Under the pieces are notes generated by a model. That model had not been told where the DNA came from. It saw only the letters and a program-made list of their open reading frames with translations, and searched no databases. Shown one piece after another: positions 1 to 4,998 of a stretch of 5,390 bases of DNA. Each line of letters opens with the position of its first letter. Position 1 is the first letter of the stretch. The DNA lies in NCBI GenBank assembly GCA_009838595.1, contig VXRI01000407.1, forward strand, positions 1 to 5,390, read 5' to 3'. The position numbers and the translations under genes were made by a program. Origin of the DNA: Chloroflexota bacterium (lineage in GTDB: Bacteria > Chloroflexota > Dehalococcoidia > Lucifugimonadales > JADFKI01).

Positions 1-184
1 ACCACAAGTTTCCGATGTCCTATGTGCAGTCTTCTCACATCTGTTTGTATATATCAAACATCTCCGGGTAGATGCTCTTGAACTCTTTAGCGATGCCCTT
101 GCCCATCACGCCCACGGTGTTGACCGTATTCACCAGCACCTTAGCGGGACTGTCGAATAGGCTGAAAACGACATAGGTAATCAT
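1..184 (-). pseudogene. Macro-domain protein (DarG/TARG1-like), broken by two in-frame stops; runs off left edge
   Basis: The N-terminus reads [20 protein letters not shown] and continues [16 protein letters not shown], the ADP-ribose-binding start of macro-domain proteins close to the DarG/TARG1 branch, which remove ADP-ribose from DNA or protein. The start at 184 is chosen because AAGGGAGGA (200-192) sits 7 nt upstream; the ATG at 247 lacks such a site. After ...IYKQM (M codon 38-40) comes TGA (35-37), then Glu-Asp-Cys-Thr, then TAG (20-22), then Asp-Ile-Gly-Asn-Leu-Trp to the window edge. From memory, family members read roughly (L)CExxxLDIGKLW here, so the homologous frame continues with no indel: TGA replaces a Cys and TAG a Leu-like position, each one base change away. 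All three stop codons terminate neighbouring genes, so a changed genetic code is unlikely. The gene looks more AT-rich than its neighbours, which hints at transfer. No DarT-like toxin gene precedes it. Family identity is fairly sure; pseudogene status is the best reading, with recoding or sequencing error as alternatives. Confidence 0.72.
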
Positions 185-191
185 CGCGCAA

Positions 192-200
192 TCCTCCCTT
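192..200 (-). promoter_or_regulatory. Ribosome binding site of the macro-domain gene
   Basis: AAGGGAGGA on the minus strand, 7 nt before the ATG at 184. It is the strongest Shine-Dalgarno match seen in the window and decides the start at 184 over the in-frame ATG at 247. Confidence 0.7.
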
Positions 201-218
201 AACAGAACGTGTGTATGC

Positions 219-247
219 ATAGTAAAGCATTGCACGAAAGCAGTCAA
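219..247 (-). promoter_or_regulatory. Candidate sigma70-type promoter (proximal) for the macro gene
   Basis: Minus strand TTGACT (247-242) and TACTAT (224-219) are separated by 17 nt, with 5/6 and 4/6 matches to the sigma70 consensus. The predicted transcript would start near 212, about 28 nt before the ATG at 184, leaving room for the ribosome binding site. Seen by eye only. Confidence 0.4.
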
Positions 248-280
248 ATGTTCTGCTAATCTTTGACGGAAACAAGCGGT

Positions 281-308
281 ATATTAGCTAACCGCCAGCA
301 AGTGTCAA
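281..308 (-). promoter_or_regulatory. Candidate sigma70-type promoter (distal) for the macro gene
   Basis: A perfect TTGACA (308-303) is followed after 16 nt by TAATAT (286-281), a 4/6 match to the -10 consensus, on the minus strand. It lies about 100 nt upstream of the start at 184. With the proximal candidate it would form a tandem pair in the gap after the SMP-30 gene, suggesting that the macro gene was an independent transcription unit. Confidence 0.45.
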
Positions 309-323
309 GGTAACGAATACCCA

Positions 324-362
324 GTGAGTATTTCAAGGTTTGCGGAACCCCGTTTAACTCAC
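324..362 (-). terminator. Stem-loop just downstream of the SMP-30 gene (weak terminator candidate)
   Basis: Outer arms at 324-329 (GTGAGT) and 357-362 (ACTCAC) are exact inverted repeats. Between them an inner 4-bp stem, GGTT (337-340) and AACC (346-349), closes a 5-nt loop. The structure starts 7 nt after the SMP-30 stop codon, where a terminator would sit. There is an unpaired internal loop and no convincing U-tract afterwards, so a Rho-independent terminator is only a possibility. Confidence 0.25.
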
Positions 363-368
363 AACACC

Positions 369-1232
369 CTACACCACAGGAATCCGTGTGCCAGCCGTCT
401 TCATGCGCAGGCTGTACACGGATGTGTTGGATGTGAAGTACATGGTCCGGTTGTCTTCGCCACCCCAGCCGCAGTTGGCAGGGTATTCCGGCAGCTCGAT
501 TATGCCGATTAGCGTGCCGTCCGGCTCGAAGACCCAGCAGCCGTTCGGTCCGGTGCAGTACACTCGCCCTTCGACATCGACTTTCATGCCGTCCGGGACG
601 CCGTTGTTCGCATGCTCGGACGGCATGTCCGCGAAGTGCCGCACGCCAACAACATCGCCGTCCGCATTGAGGTCGTATGCCACGATGTATTGCCCAGGCC
701 TTGTGTTCGCCACATACAGTACGCTTTCGTCCGGCGAGAACGCGATGCCGTTGGGGTATTCGAACGGCGCGATGAGTTCGACTTCGCCGCTTGGTCGTAT
801 GCGATGCACGCTGTTGTACTGCAAGTCCACATCTGCCGGATCGAGGCGGTCGCGCCCAGGATTCGTGAAGTACAGACTGCCGTCCGACTTCAGCACGACA
901 TCGTTCGGGCGGTTTATCCGCTTGCCCTCGGATGTTTCCGCTATCGGCGTGTACGAGCCGTCCGATTCCATTCGCGTAACGCGGCGGTTGACCATCTCGC
1001 AGATGACGACTTGCCCTTGCGCGTCGAATGTCATGCCATTGGATTCGCCGCTGTTCTCTCGGATAATTTCCGGCTCTTCGCCGGGCGTGAGGCGAAATAT
1101 CTGCGAGCGCCGAATGTCCACAAACAGCAGGTAACCGTCAGGATGCCAAAGCGGTCCTTCGGTGAAGACGAACCCTGTCGCCAGCCGCTCCGCTTCCCCG
1201 GATTCAACGATATTCGATAGTCCGTTTGCCAT
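369..1232 (-). CDS. SMP-30/gluconolactonase/LRE family protein
   Basis: A 287-residue six-bladed beta-propeller of the SMP-30/gluconolactonase/LRE-like family, metal-dependent hydrolases that usually open sugar lactones or related esters. Key family positions are present: Glu25 in FTEGPLWHPDG, Asn161 in YPNGIAFSPDE and Asp214 in VPDGMKVD match the metal ligands known from SMP-30 (Glu18, Asn154, Asp204), and Arg108/Asn110 in INRPNDVV match the substrate-contact region. The length is typical and no signal peptide is visible, so it is probably cytoplasmic. The ATG at 1232 is preceded by a purine-rich GGACGGGGATAA stretch, a fair ribosome binding site. It lies 43 bp downstream of the PAL-like NHL gene on the same strand and is probably cotranscribed with it. 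The physiological substrate cannot be read from sequence; a sugar-acid lactone is the default guess. Confidence 0.93.
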   Translation of the reverse strand: MANGLSNIVESGEAERLATGFVFTEGPLWHPDGYLLFVDIRRSQIFRLTPGEEPEIIRENSGESNGMTFDAQGQVVICEMVNRRVTRMESDGSYTPIAETSEGKRINRPNDVVLKSDGSLYFTNPGRDRLDPADVDLQYNSVHRIRPSGEVELIAPFEYPNGIAFSPDESVLYVANTRPGQYIVAYDLNADGDVVGVRHFADMPSEHANNGVPDGMKVDVEGRVYCTGPNGCWVFEPDGTLIGIIELPEYPANCGWGGEDNRTMYFTSNTSVYSLRMKTAGTRIPVV

Positions 1233-1275
1233 ATTTATTATCCCCGTCCTTCACATTCTGTCCATTCTTGTTGAG

Positions 1276-2187
1276 TTAAACGCGCGCGTACTTGACGATG
1301 CGCCGTCCAGTGCTGCCTTCGCCTGATGTGGGCTGTATGAAATAGATGCCGCCGTTGGAGTCGCCCGCCGCGCCGTGGCAACTGCGATACGGCTCGCCGC
1401 CCCAGCGCGCCAGCAGCTCGCCGGCGGAGTTAACCACGCTGAAATGCCCGCTGTTGTGCTCGGCGATGTAGCAGTCGCCGGCGGAGTCTTCCCAGACCAC
1501 GGCAGGCCCGATGAACTTCGTCTGCCACTGCGAGACGAACTCGCCGTCCTGCGTGAAGACTTGCACGCGGTCGTTCTCCCTGTCCGCGATGAGCAACTGC
1601 CCGTCCGCCGTAACGCAAGCGCCGTGTGGCAGCATGAACTCGCCCGGGCCGTCGCCCGGTTCGCCCCAAGACTGTTTGAGCGCGCCGTCTTCGGAGAATC
1701 GATGCACGCGCGCGTTGGCGTATCCGTCGGCGATGAAGATGTCGCCGGACGGCGCGACCGCAACGCCGGCGGGCATGTTGAACGGCTCGCCGCCATGCGT
1801 AACCTGCGTGTAGCCGTTCGAGCCGAAGTCGGTCGGGTCTGCGCCGGTGTCGGAGCGGAAGCCCTTTTCGCCGATGGTCATCAGCAGTTCGCCCTGCGGC
1901 GTGTACTTCAAGATTTGCTGGTCGTTGCGATCTACAATCCAGATGTTGTCGTGCGCGTCGGCGTAAATCGCGTGCGGGAACGAGAAAGTCGTCTCGCCCC
2001 AGTCGTACAAGTAGTTGCCGTCCGTGTCGAACACGATGACGCCCCGCGCGCCGCGATTGAACCCGTACACGCGGTCCTGCGAATCGACCGTGACCGCCGC
2101 CATCGGCGCGTCCCAGCCGTCGGGTACCTGCGCCCAGTCTTCGTTGACCGCGTATGTGTGTTTGCCACTGCCGACTGTTGTGGTCAT
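1276..2187 (-). CDS. NHL-repeat six-bladed beta-propeller, peptidyl-alpha-hydroxyglycine amidating lyase (PAL)-like
   Basis: 303 residues forming about six NHL-type blades, near residues 27-64, 68-106, 136-175, 183-221, 222-263 and 264-303. Blades 3 and 4 closely resemble the PAL domain of peptidyl-glycine amidating monooxygenase (motifs IADGYANARV and LIADRENDRVQVF). Aligned by eye to human PAL, the zinc ligands His585, His690 and His786 correspond to His72, His188 and His271; catalytic Arg533, Tyr654 and Arg706 to Arg45, Tyr156 and Arg203. Met784 and Asp787 appear replaced by Ser269 and Gly272. The family cleaves carbinolamide N-C bonds in animals; bacterial members are uncharacterised, so a zinc-dependent lyase or hydrolase is inferred, not an amidating role. 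No signal peptide and no PHM (copper monooxygenase) domain is seen. The start at 2187 has AAGGAG 9 nt upstream. It is first of a probable two-gene operon with the SMP-30 gene, 43 bp downstream. Confidence 0.88.
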   Translation of the reverse strand: MTTTVGSGKHTYAVNEDWAQVPDGWDAPMAAVTVDSQDRVYGFNRGARGVIVFDTDGNYLYDWGETTFSFPHAIYADAHDNIWIVDRNDQQILKYTPQGELLMTIGEKGFRSDTGADPTDFGSNGYTQVTHGGEPFNMPAGVAVAPSGDIFIADGYANARVHRFSEDGALKQSWGEPGDGPGEFMLPHGACVTADGQLLIADRENDRVQVFTQDGEFVSQWQTKFIGPAVVWEDSAGDCYIAEHNSGHFSVVNSAGELLARWGGEPYRSCHGAAGDSNGGIYFIQPTSGEGSTGRRIVKYARV

Positions 2188-2387
2188 TTGTGGGTGCTCC
2201 TTAATTTTGAAATGCCTGTGTTGTGTCTATATCGCCCAATCTTCCTTAGTCAGCCCCGCGCCGTGTCGGAAGCCGCTGTCTATGCTAAGTAATGTCGCAG
2301 CCTGTCGCCCGCCTCACTGTAAGAAAGGCTGTCGCCCACTCTTGTGATATCTGATAAACGGGGCGGAAACAAACTCCATAAGTAAGA
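2188..2387. other. Intergenic region upstream of the PAL-like/SMP-30 pair, with a short direct repeat
   Basis: This 200-bp gap separates the SDR reductase stop from the NHL start, so it should hold the promoter of the PAL-like/SMP-30 pair. The best minus-strand candidate is weak: CTGACT (2253-2248) and TATAGA (2231-2226), 16 nt apart, both 4/6 matches. Two near-identical 11-mers, GCCTGTCGCCC (2300-2310) and GGCTGTCGCCC (2327-2337), lie 27 bp apart upstream of it and could be an operator or a decayed repeat. No convincing terminator for the SDR gene was found. Confidence 0.35.
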
Positions 2388-3002
2388 TCATGAAGTAATA
2401 GATATAGCCTGTCCCCGGTAGGCAGAGTCGTTCACTTGCTTTACCAGAAAGTCTGCGAGGTCTGCACGACTGATGTTTTTCACTTTACCAGTGTTGCTGG
2501 CAGTATAGTGCCTTGATTCAGGGTCGTCTTTGAGAATAGCGGCGCGGACTATCGTCCAGTCCAGCGAACTCTGCTCGACCAGCGCCTCTTGCGCTTGGTG
2601 GTCGGAGTATATGTTACGCAACATTGTCTTGAACATTATCCGAGCCAACAATGGAGTCTGTCTCCAGCTTTTTCCCACTCCGGCGGCGGATAATACCACG
2701 ATTCGCCGCACATTGTGCCTTGTCATGCCTTCGACTACATTTCTTGTGCCGACCGTGAGCGTAGTCTTGTCGCCTAGCCCATTACTGCCCAGAACTACTA
2801 TGGCCGCATCCTGATTGGCGATGGCAGCAGCTACCGCCTCTGGGTCGTTGACATCGCCTTGGGCGGCACGTAGATTTGGGTTGCCGTCATCAATTTTACC
2901 GGCTGATCGAGTAAATGCCGTGACAGTATGTCCCTCTGCCAGCGCTTTTTGACACACATGCTGCCCCGTTTTCCCTGTTGCGCCGAAGACGACAACTTTC
3001 AT
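2388..3002 (-). CDS. NAD(P)-binding reductase, atypical SDR (BLVRB / flavin-reductase-like, NmrA-like)
   Basis: 204 residues with a Rossmann fold. GATGKTG at residues 7-13 is the nucleotide-binding glycine motif, and Thr31-Arg32 after the second strand suggests preference for NADPH. Gly49-Asp50-Val51 (QGDV), the IVVLGSNG strand (68-75), RRIVVLSAAGVG (99-110) and the DWTIVRAA region (148-155) follow the order in human biliverdin reductase B/flavin reductase and bacterial NAD(P)H-binding proteins of the atypical SDR group. The length, just over 200 residues, is typical, and the protein should be cytoplasmic. The classical SDR Tyr-x-x-x-Lys motif is absent, as expected for this subgroup. The start at 3002 has AAAGGAT about 9 nt upstream. 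It sits 46 bp downstream of the LLM oxidoreductase on the same strand, so cotranscription is likely; supplying reduced flavin or cofactor to that enzyme is possible but unproven. The substrate is unknown. Confidence 0.88.
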   Translation of the reverse strand: MKVVVFGATGKTGQHVCQKALAEGHTVTAFTRSAGKIDDGNPNLRAAQGDVNDPEAVAAAIANQDAAIVVLGSNGLGDKTTLTVGTRNVVEGMTRHNVRRIVVLSAAGVGKSWRQTPLLARIMFKTMLRNIYSDHQAQEALVEQSSLDWTIVRAAILKDDPESRHYTASNTGKVKNISRADLADFLVKQVNDSAYRGQAISITS

Positions 3003-3048
3003 AGAGTTAGATCCTTTCCAACTGCGTTACTTTTTTATTTAGTGGCGC

Positions 3049-4089
3049 TCAGCTCGGCCGGCAAGCCTCCATTACCGAGCGCACCGAATCTATGCCCGGA
3101 CGCGCGGCTACTACTCGGACCATGGCGATGTCCAGTCCTTCGGCGAGCCGCTGAAACTCTGCCGCCGCGCCGGATGCGTTGCCGTAATAGCCTACGGTGC
3201 GCAACAACTCCGGTGAGAATGCGTCTGCGACTTCGTCCGTGCTTGCGCCGTTGCGCCGCATGTCGTCCAAGCCGGCGAGTTCATCGGTGAATCCCATGCG
3301 CTCGAAGTGCGCTCGGTATCCTAGCTGCCGCTCGCGCTCGGTCGGCACGGATGCGCCCAGCGCGTAGTTCATCGTCGCCTTGGCGAACGCGCGCCGCGCC
3401 ACATCTTCGTCGTCGTCCACGCATACTCGGATGTATTCGGCGAGCTTGACCTCGGACGGGTCGCGCCCTGCCTTTGCCGCGCCGGCGTTCACGCGCTCGC
3501 GACTCCAATCTATCTGTTCCGGGCTGCACCAGTTGAGGCACGCGCCGTCCGCAAGCTCGCCCGCGAGTTCAAGCATCCGCGGGCCGAGCGCCCCGAGATA
3601 TACGGGCGTTTTCGGCGGCGGGTTGATGGCGAGACTCGCGCCTCGCAGGGTAATCACATCGCCTTCGTAATCCACACGCTCGCCGGCGACAAGTGGGCGT
3701 ATAGTGGAAAGATAGTCGCGCATCAATGCGAGCGTGGACAGATTTGGCAATCCCAAGCCTTGCCGCGCGCGCGGTCGATACGACGCGCCGGAGCCGATGC
3801 CCATAATGAACTTGCCGCCGCTGATGTCGCTCACCGTGCCTCCGGTCATGGCGAACGCCATCGGCGTGCGATACATCACAGGCGACACCGATATGCCGGT
3901 GGTAACGCCGCCGTCCACGACATCGCAACTCGCCTGCCATCGGCGCAGACAGAGCTGGTACGAGTCGTGGCCCGTGCTTTCGGGCGTCCAGATGCTGGTA
4001 TATCCTTGCTCCGCCGCTTCGCGAGCGAGTGTGGCTTGGTCGTCCCAAGTCAGGTTGAGCGTCGCGTCCAATCCAACGCCGATTTGCAT
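3049..4089 (-). CDS. LLM class flavin/F420-dependent oxidoreductase
   Basis: 346 residues with a luciferase-like monooxygenase TIM barrel, the fold shared by FMN-dependent monooxygenases and F420-dependent dehydrogenases or reductases. Visible family features are the first strand MQIGVGLD, AAEQGYTSIWTPES (25-38), ISVSPVMYRTPMAFA (66-80), SGGKFIMGIGSGASYRPR (90-107; the GIGSG loop is a cofactor-phosphate region), YEGDVITLRG (141-150) and the late strand PVYLGALGPRMLELAGELADG (162-182). Length is typical. No signal peptide is seen, so it is cytoplasmic. The start at 4089 has AGGGAG (4102-4097) 7 nt upstream. A plausible promoter lies at 4121-4148, and the SDR reductase follows 46 bp downstream. 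Whether it uses FMN or F420 cannot be decided by eye; the overall pattern is nearer the F420/Mer-like group. The substrate is unknown. Confidence 0.92.
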   Translation of the reverse strand: MQIGVGLDATLNLTWDDQATLAREAAEQGYTSIWTPESTGHDSYQLCLRRWQASCDVVDGGVTTGISVSPVMYRTPMAFAMTGGTVSDISGGKFIMGIGSGASYRPRARQGLGLPNLSTLALMRDYLSTIRPLVAGERVDYEGDVITLRGASLAINPPPKTPVYLGALGPRMLELAGELADGACLNWCSPEQIDWSRERVNAGAAKAGRDPSEVKLAEYIRVCVDDDEDVARRAFAKATMNYALGASVPTERERQLGYRAHFERMGFTDELAGLDDMRRNGASTDEVADAFSPELLRTVGYYGNASGAAAEFQRLAEGLDIAMVRVVAARPGIDSVRSVMEACRPS

Positions 4090-4120
4090 TCTCGTTCTCC
4101 CTGTGTTCTATCCGCCGCAT

Positions 4121-4148
4121 CTAATAGCGGCGATGTGGGTGTGGTCAA
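4121..4148 (-). promoter_or_regulatory. Candidate sigma70-type promoter of the LLM/SDR pair
   Basis: Minus-strand TTGACC (4148-4143, 5/6) and TATTAG (4126-4121, 4/6) are separated by 16 nt. Transcription would start near 4114, about 25 nt before the ATG at 4089 and just upstream of its Shine-Dalgarno sequence. A second TTGACC lies 13 bp farther upstream but has no good -10 partner. Confidence 0.38.
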
Positions 4149-4208
4149 TGGTGGAGGTCAAGGGTGGGCATAATTCTGAACAGCCGTACTCTCGCGTGGG
4201 AGGAACTT

Positions 4209-4330
4209 ATCCTGCCCATCACTGGACTATGTTAATTCTAACCCTGTCAATCATTCGCGGGCAAAATAAACGACAGAACGGACGGGACGCGGCAATTTCA
4301 GCGAACCGCATCCTGCCCATCCTGTCTATT
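4209..4330. repeat. Cluster of degenerate CCTGYCNATY decamers in the gap between the LLM and MaoC genes
   Basis: The gene-free stretch 4090-4387 contains an exact 12-bp direct repeat, ATCCTGCCCATC, at 4209-4220 and 4310-4321. Related decamers occur at 4243-4252 (CCTGTCAATC) and 4321-4330 (CCTGTCTATT), the last immediately abutting the second 12-mer. A weaker relative, TCTGTCCATT, lies at 1257-1266 between the NHL and SMP-30 genes. This resembles low-complexity dispersed intergenic repeats of some bacterial genomes. No open reading frame with recognisable content was found in the gap beyond the LLM promoter candidate. Confidence 0.5.
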
Positions 4331-4387
4331 CAGGCAATTGCGATAAATCCGGCGACCGCGGCGTTCTTATCCGCCGCTGCCGTGAGA

Positions 4388-4819
4388 TTATTCGCGAGAA
4401 GGCAGCGCCACCGTTGCCGCGCCGGGCGTGGTCCTCTTGCCCTCATGGTCTTCCAGCCATATGTCGCAGTCAACGAGATTTTCGCCTTTCTCGATGTACT
4501 TCTTCGTGACCACACCCTTGCCGAACATCGGCGTTCCGGGCACATCCATGCCACGATACTGCGTAGTCAGCGACTTCAACATGCCCTGTTCGCCAATCCA
4601 GTCGGTCATCAGTTGCCCCAGGAACGCTCCCTTGAGCGCGCCGTGCAGGATGACATCGGGCAAACCGTTGCCCTTCGCATAGTTCTGATCGTAGTGAATC
4701 TGGTAATAGTCGCCGGACGCGCCCGCATACTTCACGAGCTGCTGCGTCGTCGGGTCCTTGCGCAGCGTGGGGACTTCCGCCCCTTCCTGCACATCCTCGA
4801 AATATACTTGATTGCCCAT
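4388..4819 (-). CDS. MaoC family dehydratase (catalytic subunit of a split (R)-enoyl-CoA hydratase)
   Basis: 143 residues, a single hot-dog domain of the MaoC/R-hydratase family, which adds water to trans-2-enoyl-CoA (or dehydrates 3-hydroxyacyl-CoA). The hydratase motif YAGASGDYYQIHYD (31-44) carries the expected catalytic pair Asp37 and His42; the following LPDVILHGAL (53-62) matches the usual ...HG segment at the dimer and active-site interface. The C-terminal strands (KGVVTKKYIEKGENLVDCDIW) are typical. Length is normal for one domain and the protein should be cytoplasmic. The start at 4819 has AAGGGAG upstream with a 7-nt spacer after GGGAG. The gene upstream encodes the FAS1-type partner, so the two probably form a heterodimer like mycobacterial HadA/HadB-type enzymes. 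Unlike usual tightly linked pairs, 179 bp of repeat-rich DNA separates them. The pathway could be fatty-acid, steroid or other acyl-CoA breakdown. Confidence 0.9.
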   Translation of the reverse strand: MGNQVYFEDVQEGAEVPTLRKDPTTQQLVKYAGASGDYYQIHYDQNYAKGNGLPDVILHGALKGAFLGQLMTDWIGEQGMLKSLTTQYRGMDVPGTPMFGKGVVTKKYIEKGENLVDCDIWLEDHEGKRTTPGAATVALPSRE

Positions 4820-4840
4820 TGTGTTGCTCCCTTCAAATGA

Positions 4841-4992
4841 GTTTGTCAGTCGGTCAGTTTGTCAATCTTGTTGTCGTACAGTGTTTTAGACCCTTCACTC
4901 CGTTCAGGGTGACATCTGAAATGAGCCGGATTGCCAGGGGAATCGGCGGGGCAAGATACTGACAGAATAAAGGACTGACGCACTGACTGACT
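4841..4992. repeat. MITE-like repeat element between the two MaoC genes
   Basis: The left end has three 8-bp units, GTTTGTCA, GTCGGTCA and GTTTGTCA (4841-4864). The right end has the opposite-orientation octamer series ACTGACGC, ACTGACTG, ACT (4974-4992). GTCAGTCGGT (4845-4854) pairs with ACTGACTGAC (4982-4991) as a 9/10 inverted repeat, so the segment has inverted-repeat-like ends. The middle holds a REP-like palindrome at 4888-4917. It contains no reading frame of note. Inserted non-coding element is the favoured reading; simple slippage-derived low complexity is the alternative. Confidence 0.42.
4888..4917. repeat. REP-like imperfect palindrome
   Basis: ACCCT (4890-4894) pairs with AGGGT (4906-4910), then after a 2x2 internal loop AC (4897-4898) pairs with GT (4902-4903) around a TCC loop; AGA and TCT flank the whole. 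The sequence has the same layout as the dispersed CCCTTC..CTCAGGGTGACA-type intergenic repeats that I recall from various bacterial genomes. Genome copy number cannot be seen from one window. Confidence 0.5.
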
Positions 4993-4998
4993 TTCTAT

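Noticed and set aside
1..40. Alternative genetic code (TGA or TAG read as sense)
   Set aside because: Neighbouring intact genes end with TAG (SMP-30, FAS1-type subunit), TAA (NHL, MaoC) and TGA (SDR, LLM), so all three codons act as stops here.
1..184. DarTG toxin-antitoxin system
   Set aside because: The macro domain is of the DarG type, but the gene upstream is an SMP-30 protein and no DarT ADP-ribosyltransferase is visible. The left flank is outside the window.
35..247. Start of the macro gene at 247 and a complete 70-residue protein
   Set aside because: The first 21 codons do not resemble the family and overlap a promoter candidate, whereas 184 has a strong RBS. Homology continues past the stop at 35-37, so the short protein is a truncation product.
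388..1134. Plus-strand open frame of 248 codons
   Set aside because: It is antisense to the SMP-30 gene, has no recognisable content and no good ribosome binding site.
1375..2292. Plus-strand open frame of 305 codons
   Set aside because: It is antisense to the NHL-repeat gene; the translation is Arg/Val/Ala-rich without family motifs, as expected for a GC-rich shadow frame.
3003..3048. A/T-run between the LLM and SDR genes as a Rho-independent terminator
   Set aside because: The run (AAATAAAAAA on the transcribed strand) is not a U-tract and no GC-rich hairpin precedes it; cotranscription remains likelier.
3734..4840. Long plus-strand open frame of 368 codons
   Set aside because: It crosses the LLM gene start, a repeat-rich gap and the whole MaoC gene antisense. 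Its translation has no recognisable domain, while the minus-strand frames are clear family members.
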